Made by a program: the position numbers and the translations under genes. This document shows, in pieces, positions 5,968 through 14,467 of a DNA stretch of 32,723 bases. Origin of the DNA: Natrialba aegyptia DSM 13077 (GTDB lineage: Archaea; Halobacteriota; Halobacteria; Halobacteriales; Natrialbaceae); contig NZ_AOIP01000020.1 of NCBI RefSeq assembly GCF_000337535.1, forward strand, positions 1-32,723, in the 5' to 3' direction. The notes beneath the pieces are model-generated. The model had not been told where the DNA came from. It did no database searches and saw nothing but the letters and a program-made list of their open reading frames with translations. The first letter of the stretch is position 1. Each line of letters opens with the position of its first letter.

Positions 5968-7872
5968 TCACACGCCCCAGAAAAACGCGATTCCAAGGAC
6001 GGTTACGACCGACAGAATCAGCTGTAGGGGCGCACCGACGCGGAAGTAGTCGCCGAACCGGTAGCCGCCGGGTCCGTAGACGAACAGATTCGTCTGGTAG
6101 CCGATGGGGCCGAGGAAGGCCGTACTCGCTGCGAACGTGACCGCCAGCACGAACGCGAACGGGTTCGACCCGATGCCGGCCGCCGCCGCCGCTGCGACAG
6201 GGAGAAGCAAGACGACGCTCGCGTTGTTACTGATCACCTCCGTAATGAGCCCCGTCACGATGTAGAACAGCCACAACACGACGAGCGTCGGCAAAAAGTC
6301 CGCCGTCGAGACGACGAGCGACGCGAGATAGGCCGCCGAACCCGTTTGCTCGAGTGCGATTCCGAGCGGGATCACGCCCGCGAGCAGGAAGATGATATCC
6401 CACTCGACCGCGTCGTACAGTTCGTTCGGTTCGAGCACGCCGGTCACGACCATCGCGACGACGCCTGCAAGCGCCGCGATCAAGATCGGATAGAACTCGA
6501 GCGTCGCGACCGCAACGACGCCGACCATGATCGCGACCGCGATCGGCGCTTTGTCGGTGCGGTAGTCGGGCTGGGGCGGTTCGCGGGCGACGATCATATC
6601 CCCCCGCCGCGCGAGCCGATCCAGCGTCTCCGGCGGGGCCTGGACGAGCAACGTGTCACCGACATCGAGGCGTTTGCCAACGATGCGTTCGCTGACGAGT
6701 TCACCGCGGCTCCGCAGGCCGAGGACGGCAGCACTGAACTCGTCGCGGAACGCCTCGGGGTCGAGACGGTCGCCGACGAGGCGGGAGTCGAGCGAGATAA
6801 CGAGTTCGGTGAGGATGCCCGCGTCGGCGTCGGTCGAGAGGCCGGCCACGGACTGCGGGCGGGCGACGGGTTCGACGCCGGGGATGTCCGCGAGTTCGGT
6901 GATCGCGTCGCGGTTCGTTCGGACGACGAGGATGTCGCCTTCGGTGAGCGGGAGGTCCTGGCGGGGAGCGACTGCGCGGCCGGGAGTGGAGTCGGAGTCG
7001 GCACCGGCTTCGCGGTCGCGGTCGCGACTACGATCGCGAACCACCTGGACGATGTCGATGTCGGGGCCGAGAATCTCGGTCGCGTCGCCGACGGTACCGT
7101 CGACCAGGGGGGAGCCGGGGACGACCGCCACGTCCGCGACGTAGTCGCTTACGGCGTACTCCGCCAGATAGTCCGCCCGCGGTGGGACGCGCTCTGGAAG
7201 AAGGTAGTGGCTGACGAAGATCAGGTACAGTCCGCCCACGAGGGCGACGATGAGTCCGAGTCGAGTGAACTCGAACATCGAGAAGCGGTGGAGTTCGGGG
7301 TACGTGGTGCCGAGTCGGGCGCTGACGTCACTCGCGAGGATGTTCGTGGAGGTGCCGATGAGGGTGAGCATGCCGCCGACCTGCGAGGCGTACGACAGCG
7401 GGATGAGGAGTTTCGAGGGCGACGTGTTCCCGCGGTTGGCAACGTCGGTGACGACCGGAACGAGCAACGCGACGACGGGGGTATTGTTCAGCACGCCCGA
7501 GACGGGGCTGGTTGCGGCGACCGTCGCGAACAACTGCTTTCGGACGCTCGTTCCCGCGAACGCGGCCATGCGGCGGCCGAGTTCCTGCACGATGCCGGTC
7601 CGACTGATCCCGCCGCTCAGGATCAACATCGCGAGGACGGTGATCGTCGCTTCGTTCGCGAACCCGGAGATGCCGGTTGCGGGATCGATCCCGGTCCACG
7701 GTTCGAGGACGACCAGGATGACGATCAGCAGGATCGCAGTGACGTCGACCGGGAGCCGTTCGGTGAGAAAGAAGACGAGTGCGAGGACGACGACCCCGAA
7801 GACGACGATCATATCCGTCGTCAACTCGGGTTGGGTCGCCGTCTCCTGTACGAGCGGGGCACTCGCCGCCAT
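5968..7872 (-). CDS. SLC13/DASS-type membrane carrier with two TrkA_C domains
   Basis: This is a 634-residue anion-permease-like carrier of the SLC13/CitT/ArsB superfamily. Hydrophobic helices span residues ~20-225 and ~440-634. Each half carries a paired signature: SGVLNNTPVVALLVPV (125-140) with GTSTNILA (173-180), and EVISNNASVVLLLPV (545-559) with GYQTNLFVYGPGGY (591-604). Between the halves, residues ~240-430 form two TrkA_C (RCK C-terminal) domains, split by an acidic Arg/Asp/Ser linker at ~280-300. Such domains bind small ligands and probably gate transport. The substrate cannot be read from the sequence; sulfate, dicarboxylates or similar anions are candidates. The ATG at 7872 is chosen because it directly precedes the first helix and has TATA-like ATTACA about 30 nt upstream; the open frame continues to 8088 over the hisA start and is not used. 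Confidence 0.88.
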   Translation of the reverse strand: MAASAPLVQETATQPELTTDMIVVFGVVVLALVFFLTERLPVDVTAILLIVILVVLEPWTGIDPATGISGFANEATITVLAMLILSGGISRTGIVQELGRRMAAFAGTSVRKQLFATVAATSPVSGVLNNTPVVALLVPVVTDVANRGNTSPSKLLIPLSYASQVGGMLTLIGTSTNILASDVSARLGTTYPELHRFSMFEFTRLGLIVALVGGLYLIFVSHYLLPERVPPRADYLAEYAVSDYVADVAVVPGSPLVDGTVGDATEILGPDIDIVQVVRDRSRDRDREAGADSDSTPGRAVAPRQDLPLTEGDILVVRTNRDAITELADIPGVEPVARPQSVAGLSTDADAGILTELVISLDSRLVGDRLDPEAFRDEFSAAVLGLRSRGELVSERIVGKRLDVGDTLLVQAPPETLDRLARRGDMIVAREPPQPDYRTDKAPIAVAIMVGVVAVATLEFYPILIAALAGVVAMVVTGVLEPNELYDAVEWDIIFLLAGVIPLGIALEQTGSAAYLASLVVSTADFLPTLVVLWLFYIVTGLITEVISNNASVVLLLPVAAAAAAGIGSNPFAFVLAVTFAASTAFLGPIGYQTNLFVYGPGGYRFGDYFRVGAPLQLILSVVTVLGIAFFWGV

Positions 7873-7974
7873 GGGTATCGAAGACCACACCGGGCGAAGA
7901 TGTAATCTCTCTGCACGGACGCTGAACAGTGTTCGATCGATGGTCGTCGACTCGGCATCCGCCCAAACCGTCGC

Positions 7975-7980
7975 CTTTAC
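7975..7980 (+). promoter_or_regulatory. TATA-like box for hisA
   Basis: CTTTAC is centred about 28 nt before the hisA ATG at 8006. The spacing fits a leaderless haloarchaeal promoter and supports the start that leaves a short acidic extension on HisA. Confidence 0.5.
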
Positions 7981-8005
7981 TCGGGTCGCCCGCACGCACA
8001 CACAT

Positions 8006-8779
8006 ATGACCGGGACGGAGACCGATACGGCGACGAGCGAGACCACTGACGAGTTCGAGACGTTCGAGGTCATTCCGGCCGTCGACATCCAGGACGGCGA
8101 GGTCGTCCAGCTCGTCCAGGGCGAGCGCGGAACGGAACGGACCTACGGCGAGCCGGTCGCGGCCGCGCGGCGTTGGATCGACGCCGGCGCGGAGTCGCTC
8201 CACCTCGTCGATCTCGACGGCGCGTTCGAGGGCGAACGAGCGAACGCTGCGGCCATTGACGCCGTCATCGACACCGTCGACGTGCCGACGCAACTCGGCG
8301 GCGGCATCCGAACCGCCGCCGACGCGCGAGCCCTTCTCGACCGCGGTGTCGACCGCGTCATTCTCGGCACCGCGGCCGTCGACAACCCCGACATCGTCGC
8401 CGAAATCAGCGAGACCCACCCCGACAGCGTCGTCGTCAGCCTCGACGCGAAAGACGGCGAGGTCGTCGTCGAAGGCTGGACCGAAGGCGCTGGCATCTCC
8501 CCGGTCGAAGCCGCCGAACGCTACGCCGACCTCGGTGCCGCCGCGATCCTCTTTACCAACGTCGACGTCGAAGGCCAACTCGAGGGCGTCGCGACCGAGC
8601 CCGTTCGTGAACTCGTCGAGGCGACCGACGTGCCGGTGATCGCAAGCGGCGGCGTCGCGACCCTCGAGGACGTCCGTGAACTCGAGGCGGCCGGCGCGGC
8701 TGCGGTCGTGGTCGGAAGCGCGCTCTACGAAGGCAAGTTTACGCTCGCGGAGGCCCAAGCTGCCGTGGATCGTTCGTAA
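8006..8779 (+). CDS. hisA: HisA, ProFAR isomerase of histidine biosynthesis
   Basis: This 257-residue (beta/alpha)8-barrel enzyme is 1-(5-phosphoribosyl)-5-[(5-phosphoribosylamino)methylideneamino]imidazole-4-carboxamide isomerase (EC 5.3.1.16), the cytosolic Amadori step of histidine synthesis. The two catalytic aspartates are visible: D27 in VIPAVDIQDG and D147 in VVSLDAKDG. Phosphate-binding elements include QLGGGIRT (96-103) and IASGGVATLED. Family members are usually ~240 residues long; the extra ~19 N-terminal residues are acidic and Thr-rich (TGTETDTATSETTDEF). The gene is divergent from the SLC13-type carrier and is followed by a GNAT gene on the same strand. hisB lies about 3 kb downstream on the same strand, so his genes here are scattered and not in one operon. 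Confidence 0.97.
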   Translation: MTGTETDTATSETTDEFETFEVIPAVDIQDGEVVQLVQGERGTERTYGEPVAAARRWIDAGAESLHLVDLDGAFEGERANAAAIDAVIDTVDVPTQLGGGIRTAADARALLDRGVDRVILGTAAVDNPDIVAEISETHPDSVVVSLDAKDGEVVVEGWTEGAGISPVEAAERYADLGAAAILFTNVDVEGQLEGVATEPVRELVEATDVPVIASGGVATLEDVRELEAAGAAAVVVGSALYEGKFTLAEAQAAVDRS

Positions 8780-8848
8780 TCCCGAAACATGCTATTGATC
8801 CCCACACTACCGAAAGAGTCGTCTTGATTCCGCGAGAGGGAGCGGTCG

Positions 8849-9370
8849 ATGCCACCATCACCGTCACCGCCACCGTCATCGTCGCCATCCGCGTCGACGC
8901 CGGCGACCGTTCGCGATCTCACTCCCGACGACGCTCCCGCGCTAACTGCCCTCTACGAGGAGTACGAGTGGTGGGACGACCGCGACGAAGCCGCCGTTCG
9001 GGACGCCCTCGCCGAGACGGCGGTCGCCGTCGGCGTCGAAGCGGACGGACGACTCGTCGCCGCGGCGCGGGTGCTGACCGATCACACGTACTACGCGACC
9101 GTCTACGACGTTATCGTCGCTGCTGACCATCGTGGTGAGGGGATCGGCGAGACGCTCATGCGCGCCGTCGTCGATCACCCGGACCTGCAGTCGGTCGCCG
9201 GCCTCTCGTTGCTCTGTCGGCGCGGACTGGTTCCCTACTACGAGACGGTCGGTTTCGAACTGTTCGATCCCGAACTGGAAATTCCCGAAGGCGGCGTCGA
9301 GGAACTGGTCCGGATGACCTATACCCATCCTGACGACGAACACGGAGACGCGGACGAAAACCGAGACTGA
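8849..9370 (+). CDS. GNAT-family N-acetyltransferase
   Basis: The protein has 173 residues and contains a single GNAT domain. The acetyl-CoA pyrophosphate loop is HRGEGIGETLM (94-104), the R/Q-x-x-G-x-G/A motif, preceded by the strand VYDVIVAAD. PYYETVGFELF near 129-139 is the usual C-terminal motif B region. The first ~18 residues are almost only Pro and Ser (MPPSPSPPPSSSPSAS) and are probably disordered; a later start is possible, but no Met lies close to the domain. The acceptor substrate is unknown. The gene follows hisA by 69 nt and converges on trkH with only 9 nt between stops. Confidence 0.85.
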   Translation: MPPSPSPPPSSSPSASTPATVRDLTPDDAPALTALYEEYEWWDDRDEAAVRDALAETAVAVGVEADGRLVAAARVLTDHTYYATVYDVIVAADHRGEGIGETLMRAVVDHPDLQSVAGLSLLCRRGLVPYYETVGFELFDPELEIPEGGVEELVRMTYTHPDDEHGDADENRD

Positions 9371-9379
9371 CCGCGCCGC

Positions 9380-10906
9380 TCAGGATCGCCAGTACGACGG
9401 CAACAACAGCACGAGCACCGGCACGATTTCGATCCGGCCGATCCACATCATGACGATCATCATCGCGCGCGAAACCGGCGAGAACCCCGCGTAGTTCTCC
9501 ATCGGTCCGGCGAGTTCAAACGCGGGGCCGATGTTCAGGAAGATCGAGGCCGCCGCACCGAGCGCGGCGAACTCGCTGACGTTGGTGGCAGCCCAGACGG
9601 CGTCGACGACGAGGAACACCGTCAGCCCGAAGAAGATGACGAGCACGAGCAGGACGTAGCCGATGATGTCGTTGACGGTCTCTTCGTCGACGACGCTGTC
9701 GCTGACCCGGAGCGGTCGGATGGCGTCCGGATGCACCGCGGTGAAGAGGTTCCGACGGAACGCTTTGAGGACGACCAGCCAGCGCAGGGACTTGATCGAA
9801 CAGGTCGTGCTCCCGGCCATGCCGCCGAGGAACATACACAGGAACAGGACGTGCTTTGCGCCGGCCGTCCAGTGGTTGAAATCGGTGCTTGCGTAGCCGG
9901 TCGTCGTCACCATGGAGACGACGTTGAACAGGCCGTGGCGGATCGTCTGCTCGATGCGCAACTCGATGGCCGGATCGACGGCGAGGACGCCGATGACGAT
10001 CGCACCGAAGACGCCGAGCGTTCCGAGATAGAATTTGAGTTCTTCGGACTGCAACGGCCGCTCGAACTCGCCTTGCGTGATATAGTACAGCAACACGAAG
10101 TTGGTCGAGCCGACGATCATGACGGGAATGAGCGTCCACTGGACGATCGGACTGAAAGCGGCGATGCTGTTACTTTTGGGCGAGAATCCGGCCGTGGAGA
10201 CGCTCGTGAGCGCGTGTGCGATCGCGTTGAACAGCGTCATCCGCGGTGCGAGGCCGACGAGATTGAGCGCGTAGAGGGCGACGATCGTGGCGAGCGTGAG
10301 GCCGACGTACAGCCCCCAGATAAGCCGCGCGGTCTCGGAGATGTGTGGGCGGAGTTTGCGCACGTTTCGCGTCTGCGTTTCGGTTTCCATCAACTGGGCA
10401 CCGCCGACCATCAGGTGCGAGAGCAGACCGATGGCGACGATCAAAATCCCGAGTCCGCCGAGCCACTGGAGGATCTGTCGCCACAGCAGGATCGACCGGG
10501 CCTGGTTGTCGAAATCCCACTCGGTCATGATAGTCGCTCCCGTCGTCGTCAGTCCGCTCATACTCTCGAAGAACGCATTAAGCGGTCCGTAGATGCCGGC
10601 AAACGAGGATTCGCCGCCTGACGCTGTGCCGGTGAATAGAAACGGAATCGTGCCGATAAGGGCCACGCTGAGCCAGGTGAACGCGACCATCAGAAACGAC
10701 TCTCGCTGGCCGAGTTCACGGTCGTCGCGCAGTTGTTCGAGCGCGAAGCCGACTGCGATGGTGATGGCGATGGCGACCAGAAACGGTCGCAGGTCGGTGC
10801 CGTCGATCACGGCGAGGGCGAGCGGGGCTGCGAGGGGGACGGCAAGCCATCGAAGCACCGTTCCGGTGAGGCTACAACTCGAGCGCCAGTCGACGCGAAT
10901 CTGCAT
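9380..10906 (-). CDS. trkH: TrkH-family potassium uptake protein
   Basis: This 508-residue polytopic protein belongs to the TrkH/KtrB potassium transporter superfamily. It has four repeats of helix, pore loop, helix, each with a selectivity-filter glycine: TTTGAT (120-125), STAGFS (237-242), TTTGYAS (334-340) and NIGPAFE (458-464). The fourth loop departs from TTG as usual in the family. TrkH channels work with a cytosolic TrkA protein that binds nucleotides; no trkA is seen in this window. Haloarchaea keep molar potassium in the cytoplasm, so such uptake systems are central to their salt balance. The ATG at 10906 precedes the first helix after a short basic segment, and GGATTATG about 30 nt upstream may be the promoter. 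Confidence 0.94.
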   Translation of the reverse strand: MQIRVDWRSSCSLTGTVLRWLAVPLAAPLALAVIDGTDLRPFLVAIAITIAVGFALEQLRDDRELGQRESFLMVAFTWLSVALIGTIPFLFTGTASGGESSFAGIYGPLNAFFESMSGLTTTGATIMTEWDFDNQARSILLWRQILQWLGGLGILIVAIGLLSHLMVGGAQLMETETQTRNVRKLRPHISETARLIWGLYVGLTLATIVALYALNLVGLAPRMTLFNAIAHALTSVSTAGFSPKSNSIAAFSPIVQWTLIPVMIVGSTNFVLLYYITQGEFERPLQSEELKFYLGTLGVFGAIVIGVLAVDPAIELRIEQTIRHGLFNVVSMVTTTGYASTDFNHWTAGAKHVLFLCMFLGGMAGSTTCSIKSLRWLVVLKAFRRNLFTAVHPDAIRPLRVSDSVVDEETVNDIIGYVLLVLVIFFGLTVFLVVDAVWAATNVSEFAALGAAASIFLNIGPAFELAGPMENYAGFSPVSRAMMIVMMWIGRIEIVPVLVLLLPSYWRS

Positions 10907-11095
10907 TCAGTAGGAAACGCTGCGAGAGGGACGGTCATAATCCGTTCGGAAGAGACCAGCAGGAGTCCCCCTGCCACGCCCAGCAGGTGTGCCCTCCGAT
11001 GACCGCTGTCGTTCGGGAATTATAATCCGGTTAGATCGGCGACTGATTCGACGATGTATCGGGTCTGCAATCGATCAATCTGTGCGCCAGATAGG

Positions 11096-11377
11096 TCACG
11101 ACTGGTTGTAATCACGTCCGATATAGAGTGCGAGGACGTTGAGTCCCAGCAGGGCGAGAAAGACGAGCGTGATCCGCGGATTGCCGAGTCCCTGCGTCAA
11201 CAGCGGCAGGTGGACGAACGGCAGGGCGACGGCGATCCAGAACGACAGAAACTGCGTCGATCCCTTGAGCGAGTGGATGAATCGACTGCGCGCCGGATCG
11301 CTGTTTTGGTTCGACTCCGACCCTGCTGGAGACAGGGAGTCGTTCGACAGTGGGGAGGGGCTGGGGGAGTTGGACAT
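11096..11377 (-). CDS. Small two-helix membrane protein of unknown function
   Basis: The protein has 93 residues. The first ~28 are a polar Ser/Pro/Asn-rich stretch, followed by ARSRFIHSLKGSTQFLSFW and two hydrophobic helices (~43-62 and ~68-85) with a short turn (TQGLGNPRI) between them. It ends in IGRDYNQS. I do not recognise a named family. A GAGGTGA sequence at about 11389-11395 on the minus strand could be a ribosome-binding site for the ATG at 11377, which would mean this mRNA has a leader. The gene stands alone between trkH (same strand, 189 nt away) and hisB (divergent). Confidence 0.65.
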   Translation of the reverse strand: MSNSPSPSPLSNDSLSPAGSESNQNSDPARSRFIHSLKGSTQFLSFWIAVALPFVHLPLLTQGLGNPRITLVFLALLGLNVLALYIGRDYNQS

Positions 11378-11681
11378 TGTGACGGGTCACCTCTTCGTAG
11401 TAACGACATTCACTCAGGATAGCATATAACCGTCAGACGGTTGGTCTCGTTTCGGTCCGTTTCACGCCCGTAATGATGGTAATACTACCCTTCGAAACAT
11501 CTTTAGAACTGCGTAAAAATTTTACAAGCGCCTCTAAATCTGTCTCACGATATTTGTCATGACATGTGGAACGGTCCGTTATAGCTGCTCCATTCTCCGT
11601 CACCGATCGCTCGTGGCCGCTGCATACTCTCCGTCGCAACCGAGCGCAATCCCCTTGTACCGAGAACGCAACCATTTCGAC
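11378..11681. other. 304-nt divergent intergenic region with two 13-bp palindromes
   Basis: There is no gene in this stretch, which carries the control regions of the small membrane-protein gene and hisB. Two perfect 13-bp inverted repeats with a central base are visible: ACCGTCAGACGGT at 11429-11441 and GTAAAAATTTTAC at 11513-11525. The second sits in an AT-rich patch that stands out against the GC-rich surroundings. The 120 nt just before the hisB ATG hold no convincing TATA box. Confidence 0.6.
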
Positions 11682-12275
11682 ATGAGCGAGCGACGCGCGA
11701 CCGTCACACGAGACACGGCCGAAACGACGATCGAATGCACGGTGTCCGTCGACGGCAACGGCACAGCCGCGGTCGAAACCGGCGTCGGCTTCTTCGATCA
11801 CATGCTGACGGCCTTTGCCCGCCACGGCCTCTTCGATCTCGAACTCGAGTGCGACGGCGACCTCGATATCGACGATCACCACACGGTCGAGGACGTGGCG
11901 ATCGTCCTCGGGACGGCGTTTGATGAGGCACTCGACGATCGGGCGGGCATCGTCAGGTACGCCGACCGGCGCGTCCCGCTCGACGAAGCCGTCGCGTCGA
12001 CCGTCGTCGACGTGAGCGGTCGCCCCCGATTCTACTTCGACGGCGAGTTCTCCCAGGCGGCGATCGGCGAGTTCACCAGCGACATGGCGCGTCACTTCGC
12101 GGAGTCGCTGGCGATGAATGCGGGACTGACGCTGCACGCTGGCGTTCGCGGCGAGAACGCCCACCACGAGGTCGAGGCGCTGTTCAAGGCGCTGGCGCGC
12201 GCGCTCGACGACGCGACGCGGCTCGATGACCGACGCGAGGGAACCCCGAGTACGAAGGGCACGTTGACCGACTAA
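11682..12275 (+). CDS. hisB: HisB, imidazoleglycerol-phosphate dehydratase
   Basis: This is a 197-residue single-domain IGPD (EC 4.2.1.19), which dehydrates imidazole glycerol phosphate to imidazole acetol phosphate in histidine synthesis. All manganese-ligand motifs are present: [14 protein letters not shown] (36-49), DDHHTVED (64-71), DMARHFAES (134-142) and [15 protein letters not shown] (161-175). The length is that of the monofunctional archaeal enzyme, without the phosphatase domain found in some bacteria. The ATG at 11682 (MSERRATV) is chosen because the family starts with [14 protein letters not shown] sequence directly after it, although the frame is open further upstream. Its stop is 34 nt from that of the convergent zinc-ribbon gene. 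Confidence 0.97.
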   Translation: MSERRATVTRDTAETTIECTVSVDGNGTAAVETGVGFFDHMLTAFARHGLFDLELECDGDLDIDDHHTVEDVAIVLGTAFDEALDDRAGIVRYADRRVPLDEAVASTVVDVSGRPRFYFDGEFSQAAIGEFTSDMARHFAESLAMNAGLTLHAGVRGENAHHEVEALFKALARALDDATRLDDRREGTPSTKGTLTD

Positions 12276-12309
12276 GTGAAATGCAGCGCGAGGCCCCATC
12301 ACCGACGAA

Positions 12310-13068
12310 CTACGACGACGGGCGGTGCAACTCCTCGCCGCGCTCGACGAACTCGTCGCGTTCGAGTGCGTGTTCGATTATCTCCTCGGCCTCCTCGGCT
12401 TCGAGATCGTAGGCCCCGGCCGCCAGCGATTCGACGGCCTCGCGGCCCATCGGGAACTCGCGGTTGCGAAGCAAGCGGATGACCTTGGTGTAGGCTCGCG
12501 GCGATGCTGGGGCCGCTCGCGTCGATTCGGATCGGGCTGTCGACTTGGCTTCGGTTTCGGTTGGATTCGATTCCTGGGCTGGTTCTGCCGTCGCTTCGTC
12601 CGTCTCGCCAGTCGCATCTCCGGAACCCGATGTCTCCTCTGACGGCTCGTCGAACGTAATCTCGTTTCCCGTTTCGAAGCGCTCTGCCGGTGGCGCGTCC
12701 GATTCTGCGTCCGAATCCGTCTCCGAGTTCGAATCCGAATCTGAACCCGAATCCGAGTTCACCGCGCCTTCCGAACTCGTACTCTCTGGAGGAGTTCTCT
12801 TCGTACTCGAATCGTCGCTCCCAGTCCCGTCAGTAGCCGGGGCCTCGGCCGTTTCAGCGTCGCTGTGTGACCGGTGTGAGTCGGTGACGGTGTCGCTTCG
12901 GAGCCGCTCGAGGAGCGGTTCGAGAACGGTTCCAAGACGGCGTTTGCAGTCCGGACAGAGACTCACGCGGCGTTGTTCGGCCTCCGTCGGATCGAGTTCA
13001 GCGGGAATGACCTCGTAGGTGCCGGCAGCATCGCTGGCACAGAAGTCACAGTGGTTGAGCGCGCGCAT
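12310..13068 (-). CDS. Zinc-ribbon protein with a long acidic linker and conserved C-terminal domain, function unknown
   Basis: The protein has 252 residues in three parts. The N-terminal ~50 residues hold C7, C10, C38 and C41 (HCDFC ... LCPDC), which can bind one zinc. Residues ~60-185 are a low-complexity linker of Asp, Glu, Ser and Thr, including an alternating Ser-Asp stretch (about residues 105-123). Residues ~190-252 form a compact, probably helical domain beginning AYTKVIRLLRNREFPMGREA. I know the general type as a conserved haloarchaeal protein but not its role. A zinc ribbon joined to a helical domain by a flexible acidic linker would suit a nucleic-acid- or protein-binding adaptor, which is inference. 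The ATG at 13068 has a TATA-like box 28 nt upstream. Confidence 0.72.
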   Translation of the reverse strand: MRALNHCDFCASDAAGTYEVIPAELDPTEAEQRRVSLCPDCKRRLGTVLEPLLERLRSDTVTDSHRSHSDAETAEAPATDGTGSDDSSTKRTPPESTSSEGAVNSDSGSDSDSNSETDSDAESDAPPAERFETGNEITFDEPSEETSGSGDATGETDEATAEPAQESNPTETEAKSTARSESTRAAPASPRAYTKVIRLLRNREFPMGREAVESLAAGAYDLEAEEAEEIIEHALERDEFVERGEELHRPSS

Positions 13069-13092
13069 AGAATACCGTCTCGTTCGAAGTGG

Positions 13093-13098
13093 TAAAAA
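13093..13098 (-). promoter_or_regulatory. TATA-like box for the zinc-ribbon gene
   Basis: TTTTTA on the minus strand is centred about 28 nt before the ATG at 13068, as in leaderless haloarchaeal promoters. Confidence 0.55.
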
Positions 13099-13232
13099 CG
13101 TCCGTCAGACACAGGGTGGCGCGGCGGTCGAGTTTGCTGAACGGTGTCGACCGCTCTGCATCGTGACGGTATCGACGCGTCCCGTCACCTCGACTGCTGA
13201 ACTCGTTGTGACCGAGCGTCAATCACCGACCA

Positions 13233-13238
13233 TTATAC
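13233..13238 (+). promoter_or_regulatory. TATA-like box for the ACT-domain gene
   Basis: TTATAC is centred about 30 nt before the ATG at 13265 and supports that start over the upstream in-frame codons. Confidence 0.55.
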
Positions 13239-13264
13239 CTGGGCACGCGTATACTCACCAACGA

Positions 13265-13768
13265 ATGTTCGACGAGATAATGGGGAAGTTCGAGGGGTCC
13301 CCGAGCCAGCAAGCAGTCATTCGACTCCTGTTAGAGCGTGGCTTTTCGGTCAACGACGACGGTCGCGTCGTTTCGGGCGGGATCGAGATCCCGAACACCG
13401 GTATCGCTCGCGAGATCGATGTCGATCGCCGCGTCGTCGACTCGACGACGAACGCGATCCTCGACGATCCCGAACTCCGGCGGATCTTCCAGAACATCTC
13501 GCAGGTGCCGAGCCTGATGGATCTCGCACCCGTGCTCGATCTGACGGTGCTTTCGATCGCCGTCGACAACGCGGAGCAAAAGGGGATCGTCGCCGCGGTG
13601 ACGGGGACGCTCGCCGAAAACGACATCTCGATTCGCCAGACGATCAGCGAGGACCCCGAGTTCACCGACGAGCCGCGGCTGTACCTGATAACCGACGAGG
13701 ACGTTTCGGGCGCGGCGATCACAGAGCTTCGCGACCTCGAGTTCGTGCGGAAGATCGAGTTACAGTGA
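13265..13768 (+). CDS. ACT-domain regulator of amino-acid metabolism (COG2150 type)
   Basis: The protein has 167 residues. The N-terminal ~80 residues (SPSQQAVIRLLLERGFSVND, then GIAREIDVDRRVVDST) look like a helical, possibly winged-helix, module. Residues ~93-165 form an ACT domain (LDLTVLSIAVDNAEQKGIVA ... ISIRQTISEDP ... LYLITDED), a fold that binds amino acids and signals to linked modules. Archaeal proteins with this layout are called predicted regulators of amino-acid metabolism; the ligand and target genes are unknown. Its closeness to hisB is suggestive only. The YigZ-like gene starts 41 nt downstream on the same strand, so the two may be co-transcribed. Confidence 0.85.
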   Translation: MFDEIMGKFEGSPSQQAVIRLLLERGFSVNDDGRVVSGGIEIPNTGIAREIDVDRRVVDSTTNAILDDPELRRIFQNISQVPSLMDLAPVLDLTVLSIAVDNAEQKGIVAAVTGTLAENDISIRQTISEDPEFTDEPRLYLITDEDVSGAAITELRDLEFVRKIELQ

Positions 13769-13809
13769 GCGTACAGTGAGCGACCCGATCGACTGTGCGA
13801 GGTAAAACC

Positions 13810-14424
13810 GTGAATGACACCTACACGACGATCGCCGAGGCCGCGACCGCCGAGTTCGTCGTCCAGGGCTCGGAGTTTATCGGCCACGCGCGCCCGGTCG
13901 AATCCGTCGCGGACGCCGAGGCGTTCGTCGATGCGATCCGCGAAGAGTACGCCGACGCGACGCACAACGTCCCCGCCTACCGGGTGCGCGCGGACGCCGA
14001 CGGCGACCTTCTCCGGGAGTATTCAAACGATGACGGCGAACCCTCGAGTTCGGCGGGCAAGCCGGCGCTCAACGTCCTCGCGCAGCGCGAGATCGAGAAC
14101 TGCGCGGTCGTCGTGACGCGGTACTACGGCGGGACGAATCTCGGCGTCGGCGGCCTCGTCCGGGCGTACTCCCGCGCGGTGAAAGACGCCGTCGACGCGG
14201 CGGGGGTCGTCGAGGAGCGCCCCCACGAACGCGTCTCGATCACTGTAGAGTACGACGATTCGGGCACCGTCCGCGGCATCATCGAAAGCGAGGGCTACGA
14301 GTTCGACGCGGACTACCAGGCCGAGGTTTCCTTCGTCGTTCGCGTCCCGGTCGCGGCGGCCGACGCCTTCCGTGATCGGATTCGAAGTGCGACGAGCGGG
14401 CGTGCCGAACTCGAGTCGGCGTAA
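13810..14424 (+). CDS. YigZ/IMPACT-family protein
   Basis: This 204-residue protein belongs to the UPF0029/IMPACT family. The N-terminal domain (residues ~1-125) has the conserved GEPSSSAGKPALNVL (76-90) and TRYYGGTNLGVGGLVRAY (103-120), and the C-terminal ~65 residues form a ferredoxin-like DUF1949 domain. Eukaryotic IMPACT affects translational control through GCN1; the role of the prokaryotic members is not settled. The start is taken as GTG at 13810 (VNDTYTTIAE), since the conserved domain begins a few residues later. A GTG at 13795 is also in frame. It lies 41 nt after the ACT-domain gene. Confidence 0.9.
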   Translation: MNDTYTTIAEAATAEFVVQGSEFIGHARPVESVADAEAFVDAIREEYADATHNVPAYRVRADADGDLLREYSNDDGEPSSSAGKPALNVLAQREIENCAVVVTRYYGGTNLGVGGLVRAYSRAVKDAVDAAGVVEERPHERVSITVEYDDSGTVRGIIESEGYEFDADYQAEVSFVVRVPVAAADAFRDRIRSATSGRAELESA

Positions 14425-14467
14425 GGGTACGGGTACAGCGCTTCGAAGCGGGACGATGTTCTTCGGC

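Noticed and set aside
6346..7905. A 519-codon plus-strand open frame over the SLC13-type carrier gene
   Set aside because: It is antisense to a carrier with paired family signatures. The product is charged, repetitive and without any recognisable motif.
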